DNA from: Gonapodya sp. JEL0774
Taxonomy: Eukaryota; Monoblepharomycota; Monoblepharidomycetes; Monoblepharidales; Gonapodyaceae
DNA length: 56,852 bases
Reading direction: 5' to 3'
Assembly: GCA_027604505.1 (NCBI GenBank)
Contig: JADIIX010000142.1
Span: forward strand, 1-56,852
The notes under the pieces were generated by a model. It ran no database searches. It was not told where the DNA came from and saw nothing but the letters and a program-made list of their open reading frames with translations. This document shows, in pieces, positions 32,112 to 41,727 of the stretch. Each line of letters opens with the position of its first letter. Positions within the stretch are counted from its first letter, which is position 1. The position numbers and the translations under genes are program-made.

Positions 32112-34291
32112 TTAGGTCCTCTCTCTTTTCGCCACCCTCTTTTCTCTCTCTTTGTCAACCTTCTTCTCGTTCTCAAAGTATTTGTTCGTCCTTCTCCTGC
32201 TGTCCACAGGCAGATGCTCCCAACAGTCAGAGCACACGGCCCTCAGATCCCATTCGACGAATTTGGAGCGAGGGTTTAGAGGAAGCTCGCAAAGGCTACA
32301 GGACAAATGCAATTGGCAGTAGGGCTTTGACAGTGCCGACACAGCTGGGACATGAGAGAGGTGGAGTACGTAGTCCATAGAAAGGAAAACCAAGTTATCT
32401 GAGCCCTCAAGAAAGCGACATCTCCAGCGCAAAAAAACGCAGCCGAAAAAACTCACGTTCCCCATCAATGGCCTCGAAGCACTTTCCACAAACATTCCCT
32501 GCGGCCTCATTGTAGTGTTTCGCACAGTAGGGCATATCTTTCCACACGCGATAGGTTGAATCTATAAAGGGAAGCTCACAGCGCGCGCATACAAAGTGCT
32601 AGACAGCACGGCGAAGGCATCAGGGTGTGAGATTCGATGTGTTTGGGGACAAGCATTCATCCCACCAAAGGTTCCGGACAGTAAATCCCTTCAATTCTGT
32701 ACCAACTTACCTCCGGATGAAAATGCCGCCCCATTCCCACCACGCTTCTTCCCACCACCGCCTCTTTACAGGCAAAGCACCGATTTGCTGCGGCCTTCTC
32801 GTAATGCTCCTTGCAGTAGAGTTTTCCTTGGTGCTCTTTGCAGTCAGGTCCGAGTTCTTTGCGACACGATGTACATGCAAAGTGATGTGCATGGTAGCGG
32901 AGTCCATGCAGAAGGAGGAGGTCGCTGGGTGCGATGGGCTTTTTGCACCGGTGACACGACGAAAGCTTCGCAGCGCTTTCTTTGGAATTTTCAACGAGAA
33001 AGAAATGAATTTGAGACATTCAGTAGCAGTGTAGCAGTGAACTGTCCATAAATTCACCATCCAATTTTTCCTTTGCAATACATCCCTTGCACCACGGTCT
33101 GCCCTGCCTTTTGGCATAGGTTTTCCCTTGCAGTGGGGTTGAGCACCCAACACATGCAAAATGTTCAGGGTGCCACCGAAGGTCGCAGGCTGTGAGGGAA
33201 GGACCTTTTATGAGCTCGCCACAGTGGGCGCAGCGTGGGCTTTATCCAGGTGAGGCCACAATAGAGGATCCCAGGGTATTACGAGCGGGGAACATGTGTT
33301 TGTGAGGAGTGGAATGGGGACAGTGGAAGGGATGGGGGTGGAGTGGTAGATAATTAGAAGGTCGGTGCGGAACAGCGGCGAGTTTTGCCGAGAAAATGAC
33401 AGTAATCAGCTCAACAGACATGATAGCAGCCACAATAAGTTCCTTCCGGTAGTCGTCGTTCCATATCGAGTTCTCCCCATATTTCGATGTATTCGCTCCA
33501 GACACGCACCACCGCCGCCAGATGTGAGACTGTCGGCTCTCCTCAAGTACAATCAACGTTTGATTTAGTTCGTCTTTAACACTCACCCGTACATAATAGC
33601 GTAATCTTCCTCGCAATAGAATCTGTCAGCCTCTTCAAAGTATACTCCAGCGGGGAAGGGGAGAAGACATTGGTGGCAGCTGTAATGATTACAAGCTTGA
33701 TTATATTCAGGCGAACATGCCAATTGATCCAGTGTGAAACAGAAGCCTGGACTTTCACACCACAATAACCGCGATTCACGTTGAACACTCCTTTCGTCCA
33801 AATGGTTGGTAAAGCCTGAGAAGCCCCATAACAAAATCCGCCGTAAAAAACGAACCGTCATGAGACTCTTCACAATCAAGAATCGCACATCTTGGTCTGT
33901 TCTTCGTGTACCAGCCGGTTGGCCACCTCAAAGAGAATCGCCGAGTGAACCACTTTTTACGACACCGCTATCTTAGCTTTTCCAGGCGATAGCAAGTTTT
34001 TTTCATTTGAGACTCCCCTCTCGAGTGGATTGTCCGGTTATGTTGTCCCGTCAGGTACTCGTTCTATAGGTTTGATACTGACAGAAAGCACTCTGCGTGC
34101 ATCCTGACCCTGGCTTCCCCAGCATACACGCTACCATCTGTCTTGGTGATCTGCCCGTCACATATTGCGCACACGGCTCCGGGCGAGAGGTCGGGTGCAG
34201 AGGCTAAGGCATTTATCGGCGTTGCCGTGGACACGATGAACGACGCGGCGGAAGTGGATGATGGCGGTAGCGGGAGCGCAACCTGAGACAT
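32112..34291 (-). CDS. PINCH-like protein with five LIM domains
   Basis: Six exons on the minus strand (34291-34083, 33679-33587, 33239-33058, 32979-32711, 32598-32457, 32344-32112) give 375 residues. After a 35-residue Ser/Ala/Pro leader there are five double zinc-finger LIM domains and almost nothing else. LIM1 is CAICDGQ...HAECFLCHQC, LIM2 is RCAHCGELI...HPEHFACVGC, LIM3 CHRCKKPI...HAHHFACTSC, LIM4 RCFACKEAV...HPEHFVCARC, and LIM5 VCGKCFEAI...CSLCELPLNPRSKFVEW. The last module plus the Arg/Lys/Glu-rich tail closely resembles the fifth LIM of animal PINCH/LIMS, a scaffold that binds integrin-linked kinase in focal adhesions. Two introns (403 and 347 nt) are long and interrupt LIM1 and LIM2. 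Five LIMs in this order with the KFVEW-type ending argue for PINCH rather than paxillin or a generic LIM protein; orthology still needs a tree. Confidence 0.87.
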
Positions 34292-35320
34292 ACTAAAACG
34301 TTTTTCGCTGTAAACGAATATAGAAAAGTGTTGCAGATGAGCTAGGTCTTGGATGCCCTTTGACCGAAGCCTCTGACTTGCTGCTCACCATTTGCCTTCT
34401 GGTTCCATCAGCCTGCTACCCTCTCCCTCAGGGTGCCCGATTGGAAAATTTGAAACGCGAAGTCCAAGTCGACCAGGCACGACGTGCCCCAATCCCCCCC
34501 TTGGCGAGAGGCAGGCGCACCAGCCTAAGTTCCATCCGCGTCTCTCCATCGTCTGCGGTGCGTGCATGCAGCTGCTGTCGTCCACACCATCACCAGGAAC
34601 CGCAATTCTAACTTCGTTCTTTGCCAGCCCGCTGAGATAAGTCTGCGCAGACACTAGGTTTTGTTGTCACATTGGTCCATCCAGGCTCCAAACCATCGCA
34701 AAAATGTAAAGTGTCACTTATTCTTCGGCCCCTAGACAGCGCAAGAAGGCGCGGAGACGCTTTAAAATGCCAGCAGCAACTTTGCAATCTACGATAATGA
34801 AGTGAGCATCTCAAATAAGGATACTACAGGCCTGTTAAACAAGGAAACTACAGCACTTGGACTCCTTCTTGAAACCGAAGCTCTTGGAGGCAACAGAGGC
34901 TGCGACCGGCATGAATGAAAATGTTAAAGTGGAACCGAAGACTTTCGAGCATATTGCAGGTCAAAATGTTGCCTGGACCGTGAGTCAAGGGAAGAAATAG
35001 CCCACAGACGAAACTTGTCAAAGGCTGCTCAAAACATCAATATAGCCTCGAAAAACTGTAAAGAGTTGATTTTATTGAGAATTAGAGGTTTGGAAGCCAA
35101 ATTCTTAAATTTGTCCTCCATGTGGTGGGAGGTTGGACTTTGCGCACAAAAAGTCTGACGGGTCCCCCCAGAAGGCCGAGTTTCCCAGCTTAGCTCACCA
35201 TCACCACCTCCCCCCATACGAATTCAATTCGAATTCGGAACTACGATTACAGATAGTTTTCATTGAAAAGCGCCAGCCTCGTCCACGCGCCCGAATAAAT
35301 TCATCGTGAGGACTTCAAAA
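34292..35320. promoter_or_regulatory. 1-kb divergent region between PINCH-like gene and capping protein alpha
   Basis: Both flanking genes start here and read away from each other. Open frames inside are short and carry no domain. A small inverted repeat (gaattcaattcgaattc) lies around 35219-35235. It should hold the promoters of both genes. Confidence 0.45.
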
Positions 35321-37375
35321 ATGTCGGCGGAAGCGAGACTGAAGCTTGCGTCCGGCTTTCTCGTCCAAGCGCCACCGGGGGAGCTCAATGACGTCTTCAA
35401 TGGTGCGTGGACGTGAAACTGTGGCTACTTCGCGGGTCTGGGTGTGACAAGTAGGGTTCGTACAGTCGTGGGACCTCAACATATGTTGCCCCATCAAGTT
35501 CTAAGGGAAGATGGCATGCCACTTACGGTGAAGCAATGCACCAGATGAACAGGAATTCATTTGATGGAATGGAGAGAATCCATCGAACTTGAGGCATACG
35601 CTCTCGTTCCCGTCTCGTGAACAAGTGGACTCGCCAATGAAATGCCTAAAATACCCACGATGATCCCAATATTGGAAACCGATCACGCGGACTCATGTTT
35701 CTTCCATTGTTGACATAGCCTTTGAAAAATCACTTTTCACTCCCCAAACCCAGATGTTCGCTCGGTTCTCGCCGACGATGATCTTCTCCAACAGGGTATT
35801 GGTCCCGCCTTTGCCTCCTATGACGCCGAGCAGCTCACACCAATAAAGCCGGAGGGAGCGTCGGAGGACGTACTTCTTACACCTTACAATAGAGTTCCAC
35901 AGACCACGACCGGTGCCCCAGCCAAATACCTGGATCCACGTACGGGAGGGGTATTTGAATACGATCATGTGGCGAGGATAGCGGGGATCCTAGAGGAAGG
36001 GGAGAAAGTACAGGGGGAGGTGGAGGACGCCAGGTGGGTGCCTCGCGGGGTTGTTGCACACTGCTTTTGTCGAGTTGTAAAAGCTGGAAGGTCCTGCATG
36101 GGTGACGATGTGTGCTGGTTTCTGCGCAACAAGGTGCCGGAGCATAAAGGACCAACATAGTTGGTCCGAAGGAACAAAAGGGGAAGACCAGATCCATCAG
36201 GCGGTAGGCAGGAAAACGTAGATACCGGAACATGTCGCTCACCGCTCACGCAATGTCAGAACACAGATGGGTGATGAGTTTGGCAAGTAAGCGAGCGTGT
36301 AACACACGGTTATCATGAACATATAGCGACGGCATCTGCCAAGCTGTATGGGCAATTACCGCTCTGTTTGTTTCCATTTGTGATAGTCTGTGAACCGATC
36401 GACGCAATCCAGGGCATCTTCTGACGTACTCTTTCCCTGCTTCCGGACCGCGCCCTTCGCCGCACTTGGCTCTGATTCCGCTTCTAAGGTCTGCCCTCGA
36501 TGGCGCGCTCTCCAAGTATGTCAGCGAGCACTATCCGGAGGGCCGGTGTGGTGTCTTCGCAGACAAAGATGGGATTGGATTAGTCGCGTGTATCAGCTCG
36601 GGAAAGTATTCAGTGGGCAACTTTTGGTGCGTAGTGCGTCGCGAAGTTGACTTTTTAAAACAACAGAATGCGATCCGTGGGTGGGAAGTGCTTCGTGGAA
36701 GGACTGGTCGCGCCCATGGTTGTGCTCTCATTCTCACTCCACATCACAATATAACTAAATCGTCTCACCTCTCTGTGTCGTGTTATATTTATCGCCTTTC
36801 CTACCGTTTCCCGAATAACACAGGACCGGCTTGTGGCGCTCCACCTGGCGCCTCCCTGCCGCAGGTGGTGCGCTGAAGGGCTCTCTAAGCGCCCGCGTAC
36901 ACTATTACGAGGATGGTAATGTTCAGTTAGAGTCGTCAAAGGAGGTTGACGGTGGCAAGGTGGAAGGCAAGGTGAGGTGAACCGCATGAAAACTACTCCA
37001 AACCTGCGAACCTGGCCGAACAATTGCCTTTAGGACTCTAGTGCTATCGCGGCTGCTGCAATCAAGCTCATTCGAAGTGTCGAGCACGAGCACCAGCAAG
37101 CTCTGAATGAAGCGCTCACCGGGACATCCGAGTCTGCCTTCAGGCAGCTTAGGAGGACGCTGCCGATCACGAGAAATAAAATTGGTGAGTTCGACATTTT
37201 GTGGTGTAGGAGGCGATCGGCGTGATCAGCGTGACGCATAGTCCCGCCCAATTGTTGACCCCTCTATGTTTCTGATTATGTATACTGATGTACTCCGCCA
37301 GAGTGGGCCAAGATTGGGTCCTATCGTCTCGGTGAACATTTGGCAGCAGCAGGAGCTAGGGTGGGGTCCTCATAA
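35321..37375 (+). CDS. CAP1: F-actin capping protein alpha subunit
   Basis: Exons 35321-35402, 35754-36033, 36489-36626, 36824-36971, 37034-37184 and 37302-37375 give 290 residues. With the beta subunit it caps actin filament barbed ends. Family sequence runs throughout: LKLASGFLVQAPPGELNDVF at the start, KYLDPRTGGVFEYDH, LSKYVSEHYPEG, KYSVGNFW joined by splicing to TGLWRSTWRL, RVHYYEDGNVQLESS, and the C-terminal FRQLRRTLPITRNKIEWAKI. The usual actin-binding tentacle is short and ends GARVGSS. Three introns are long for this window (351, 455 and 196 nt). The 196-nt intron was chosen because it restores the conserved WR-x-x-W motif; reading straight through the donor would not. It lies head-to-head with the PINCH-like gene. 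Confidence 0.93.
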
Positions 37376-37987
37376 CTGCCAGAGCAGTGGTGGGTTTGGA
37401 TGCAGTTGTCAGCGTGTTTCAACATTACATCGTCTCAAAGCGTATGAATGTCACTTGGATGCCTATGAAATATAATAAATAATGTAGGGAATTGCTCTTA
37501 GATCCCAATTGCGTGCGTACTCAAGTAGTCATCTGTAACCTGTAAGAAAGCCAGTGGTAATTCGGCGATTGGTGACTATCGATCTCCTTCATTAGAGTTG
37601 TTGGAGTTGCGAAGTTGCTGATAACTAATTTAATCCTTCTGTTCATTCCTTGTCAGGAACTGCACCTGTCGCGTGACCCGAAGAACAACTTTTCAACACT
37701 TGCTTCTGCTTACGCGCAACGATGAGGTTAGCCTGCAAAAGATGTGATACGCCTCCTGCTACCCTTTTGGTCTCGCTGGGAACGGTGATGCTGACGCTGT
37801 TCGTTGCCTTGGATGTTCTGGAATACCCCAAACGCCGAACATACTATTGCGGTGATGGGCCGCCAGCTCTCCCCGAAGGAGGTACGCTTTGTATTCGCTG
37901 TGAAGTCTACTTCTCTCGTCTGCAAATTCACCACAGTTGTGGACTTTGACTCGCGTCGTCTCCCGCCCATCTGTCCGGTGCCCTCAG
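37376..37987. other. Region between capping protein alpha and resolved UBC8 exons
   Basis: It should contain the UBC8 promoter and its first, very short coding exon. A candidate is ATGAG at 37722-37726 followed by gttagc, which would join the next exon in phase (Met-Arg-Ile-Glu). This is not proven. Nothing else was recognised. Confidence 0.35.
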
Positions 37988-39141
37988 GATTGAGACAGAC
38001 GTCATGAAACTTCTCATGTCGGACTATGAGGTTACGCTTGTGAACGATAATATGCAGGAGTTTTATGTTCGGTTCCACGGTCCAAAGGACAGTGAGTATT
38101 ACGTGATGTGTGCGAAATACGAGCGGAGGGCAGGCGGGCCGCCATTTGTGGCAGAGAACTGGCATTATAGATTTGGAGAGCTGAGTGGCTGGCTGCTTGT
38201 GCTCGTAGGGAGGCTTTGGGGTTTTGGAAGGTTTCGGCTCAGCTGGGATGAAACTTTGGAGTCTCATGACCAACCTCCCTAAGTTCTACGCGAGGAATCA
38301 CTTTCAAGTATGGAAGTGCTAATTTGAATGCTAGCAAATCTCTGTTTTGCGCGGTTAAAAGTGGGAACTATGTCGATGGATCGCTGTCGATGTGAAAATC
38401 GTATGCCCTCAAAAGGCTGTCTTCGATCAACGAATGCTAACGCTCTCTGGTATCATTTATAGCTCCTTTCAGCAACGGTGTCTGGAAAGTTCACGTGGAG
38501 CTCCCAGACCAGTACCCCTATAAGAGCCCGTCGATTGGGTTCACCAACCGAATATTCCACCCAAATATTGACGAGCGGTATGTGCGCGTGGATGAAAGTT
38601 TAGCAAAGATAATACTTCGAATGTTCTCTTTTTCTGTTTTCGGCCGCCCATGTTGTACGATGTTCAGCTCTGGCTCCGTGTGCCTCGACGTCATCAACCA
38701 GACATGGAGTCCCATGTTCGGTGGGCATGTATGCGAGTTTTAAGCCTTCTGAAAACTGCTTATTTCAAATTCAATTGCGGCTCACATAGACATGATCAAC
38801 ATTTTCGAGGTGTTCATTCCCCAGCTTCTCCGTTATCCAAATCCTACTGACCCCCTCAATGGCGAGGCAGCAGCGCTGCTCATGAGGGAACCGCAATCGT
38901 ACGAAGCGAAGGTGAAAGGTTAGCTGAGCTTTCGCTATGGGGGCGTGGATCCCGTGTCGGCTCAAAAGTAGCGCCACAATCTGAGTTTTACAATCCGACT
39001 CGCCCGTCTCCTCCAGACTATGTGAAGCGATATGCCACCAAAGACATTGTGGATGGCGATGACAGCGACTCTTCGGATGAGGACGACGAGAGCGACAGAG
39101 AGAGCTTTGAAGAGGACGAGGCGGCAGGTTTGGAGCTGTGA
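37988..39141 (+). CDS. UBC8: Ubiquitin-conjugating enzyme E2, UBC8/UBE2H type (5' end unresolved)
   Basis: Exons 37988-38091, 38463-38577, 38668-38720, 38790-38918 and 39017-39141 encode the UBC fold. [20 protein letters not shown] matches the N-terminus of yeast Ubc8 (used in glucose-induced degradation of fructose-1,6-bisphosphatase and in the CTLH/GID pathway). [21 protein letters not shown] and the catalytic Cys in [17 protein letters not shown] follow, then [18 protein letters not shown]. The tail is acidic ([15 protein letters not shown]... ending AAGLEL), as in UBE2H. The first exon, normally five to eight residues, is not certain; the exon beginning at 37988 needs two bases from an upstream exon. 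The intron after the first resolved exon is 371 nt. Confidence 0.88.
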
Positions 39142-40221
39142 GATGGGTCGTGAGAAAGCCGTGATCTCGATTTGAATGAAATGGAGTAGTCTCCAAGGGG
39201 ATGTAGAGATGTAGAGAAGGGTGGTGAGAAAGCCGCGATCTGAATTTGATTGAGACGGAGCAGTAGGACAGGACAGGACACGTTGCCTTTCATCGGGATA
39301 GCGGGTTAACACGATACCAATTGTCTGAACGGACAAACGGAAGGGATAGGAATAGTGGACCGAATCTTTGTGTTCATTTCAGTTTTATGAGACAGATGCA
39401 ATCGATATCAGTTTATTCTACTTGACTAACCTGAGTTGGTTGCGCGTTGGCGTTGATCTTATCAAGAGTCCGGTGTACCACTTTCGCCTCGAAGGACAAC
39501 TGGCTCTCCAAAATGAACTGCTTTGTTGGACGATAGCCGAACAACTGGATTCATTCACAACCCCTGACATAAACGTATTACTGTAGTTGCTCGTAGCACT
39601 TCACAAGACTGATACAAAACCCCTTCTTCTTTGAGGTGGCAAGGGTGGGCGAGCTTGGGAGTAATAGTTATGCAAAGCAGTTAGTGGCCCAGATTGGCAG
39701 TGAAGCACATACTGCATGGTGCAATGATTCGACAAAAAACAAAGTGGTGACGGGCCTTGATGGGCGATGACGAGAACAACAGTTCCCATTTAGGGGGAGA
39801 ACGGATTGTTGCTTCCCTTCCACAAATTATCAGAGCCCTCATTATCAAATTTGCTCTGTTGCCCGGTTGACATGCTGACTCGCTTGTACTTCGCATCCAA
39901 TGGACGTTTTTCAAAATGCGTCAAATAAAACGAAAGATACCCATACAAACAAAATGTCGGTCGCAATTCTGTGGGTACCTTCAGGACGGCGATAGGCCTC
40001 AGGGATCGGTTGCCTTCGCAAACCAGTTGCCCTGCGCCCTGGATGTGGAGTGAAAAATCTGTTCCTCATTCTGATTGGGAACAGTTCCATTACTTCAGAA
40101 AATAGCATGCGCCGAAGATTTATAAAGTGCAGAACTTCTGATAGATATCATCCCATCGGAACGCATCTGCCCATTCACTTGTCTTCACTTCTCTTATCCT
40201 GCACAAACTCTTCGATTTGCA
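39142..40221. other. Intergenic between UBC8 and PLAC8-family gene
   Basis: Apart from the repeats near its left end, I see no gene in this 1.1 kb. The longest frame (39368-39586, +) has no recognisable similarity. Confidence 0.4.
39147..39266 (+). repeat. Imperfect direct repeat pair downstream of UBC8
   Basis: Two copies of a roughly 40-nt unit (39147-39189 and 39221-39266) share tgagaaagcc, gatct, atttga and a gag-agtag ending. Between them is gatgtagagatgtagaga, and just after is aggacaggacaggaca (39265-39280), both short tandem repeats. Confidence 0.65.
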
Positions 40222-41126
40222 ATGGTGAGCTATCCACAAGGAGGCGGGCTTCTCTCCACACAAAGTACGATGCAGAGAACTTCGACTTTGGGATCTCCTT
40301 CCGCCACTCTTACTGTGGAACCGCGTTCAGGGGGACAACATCCCGAGATCGAATACCAGGAATTGCGAAGTTCTGATGTTGACTCCGCGATGTGATACGA
40401 AAGCTAATTATAACCCTTTCACACTTCATTCAATCACCTGAATGCTGATCACCGACAGGCTGCTCCACGTGACTTCGACAAGGGGCTGGTGAGTTCCAAA
40501 CATTCTTTTCGATGAAGGGATCGCATCTCTGAAATCTCTTCGCTTCTCTGTTTCCCATTCAGTTTGGGTGCTTTGACAACATCGACACCTGTCTGGCAGC
40601 ATCTTACGCTCCATGCGTCGTCCATGGACAAATCATGGAGGCCGAAGGCCAAGGTGATATGTGGGGAAACTTCTTCACTTACTGGTTGGTGCCTCGTCGG
40701 AATTGTCGGTTGCCTAGTGGTCATTTCACTCACGGCATCACAAAAGTCTTTTCTCGGCCGTAGGACTTCACGCAATTCCGGGAAGCAAGAGGCGTGGACT
40801 CGTCAGGCAAAACCGTAACATTGAGGTTTGTCTCCTTCCGACAAGGGAAATCGTGATCCTTTTTTTCTCACGTGCAAACCGTACAATGTTCTCAGGGGTC
40901 CGGTGGTTCCGATTGCTGTACCGTTTGCTGCTGCGACACCCTTGCCTTGACTCAAGAGAAGAACGAAGGTATTTGTCCTCCTAACTACTGTGCTATTTTG
41001 GGGGGTTATCATGTCACTCACGCTAGTTAACAATGCTCGTCTCCAGTTACCAAATACCCGCTCGCTCAATACGCTGCGCAACAACCCGGCGGTATGCAGA
41101 TGGCACCACCTATCCCAAAACAATAA
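40222..41126 (+). CDS. PLAC8-family (cornifelin/FW2.2-like) Cys-rich protein
   Basis: Exons 40222-40377, 40459-40488, 40563-40716, 40764-40825, 40896-40968 and 41047-41126 join in phase for 184 residues. The PLAC8 pattern is visible: FDKGLFGCFDNIDTCLAASY then APCVVHGQIMEAEGQGD, the IPGSKRRGLVRQN segment, and GSDCCTVCCCDTLALTQEKN. PLAC8 proteins are small membrane-associated Cys-rich proteins linked to metal transport and cell-number control in plants and fungi; no specific function can be given here. The N-terminus is Ser/Thr/Gly-rich, the C-terminus Gln/Pro-rich. The least certain junction is the 47-nt intron 40717-40763. A hydrophobic stretch encoded across it in another frame suggests that the exact boundary, and with it the middle hydrophobic segment, could differ. 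Confidence 0.75.
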
Positions 41127-41727
41127 GATTATTTTCGCAATTCGGAGCGTCCGCATCTGTTGCATTGCTGAGCGATGAAAGATCTAACGTTATTTGCCAC
41201 AGAATTAATGAAATTGTACCTCCAAATACTACACTTCAATGCAATCAAAACTGCACTATTATCTAGAATGGAGTACCGACCAATCGACCGTACACTTGAT
41301 GATTCGTGTTCATTGTGCTGTTGGAGAACTGTACACGGTGCTCTCGGAAGGGACTTACTTGTGTTACAATGAGGGACCCGACTGTTTGGAAGGACAGTCA
41401 ACAGAAATTAATCCGCTTTTGGGAACGAGGTTGACCAAGCTGAAACAACGGTGTGCCGATGGATTTCGTTGTTTCACATCAGTTCTGGTGATCACACGAG
41501 ACGTTAATGTTTGAAGAAGCTACGAAACCTTGATTGCTAGTGATTTGGACCCACAGTAAACGCTTGGGAAGTTGCATAAATATAAATGAAATACTGGTGG
41601 CTCTTCCGCCACCGCTCCAAGACTTGACGGGAAGACTCGTATTTCCAGTGACATTAGCGGATTAACTATTTGTACAGTTAAACAATGAGACGCAGAATTA
41701 ACATGCCACTTTCGACTTCCGCTAGAA
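41127..41727. other. Convergent intergenic region
   Basis: The PLAC8-family gene (+) and the AIF-like gene (-) end towards this region. Small AT-rich frames are present but nothing supportable as a gene. Confidence 0.4.

Noticed and set aside
34385-34654. Overlapping 80-90-codon frames on both strands between PINCH-like and capping protein genes
   Set aside because: Short, on both strands at once, no motif.
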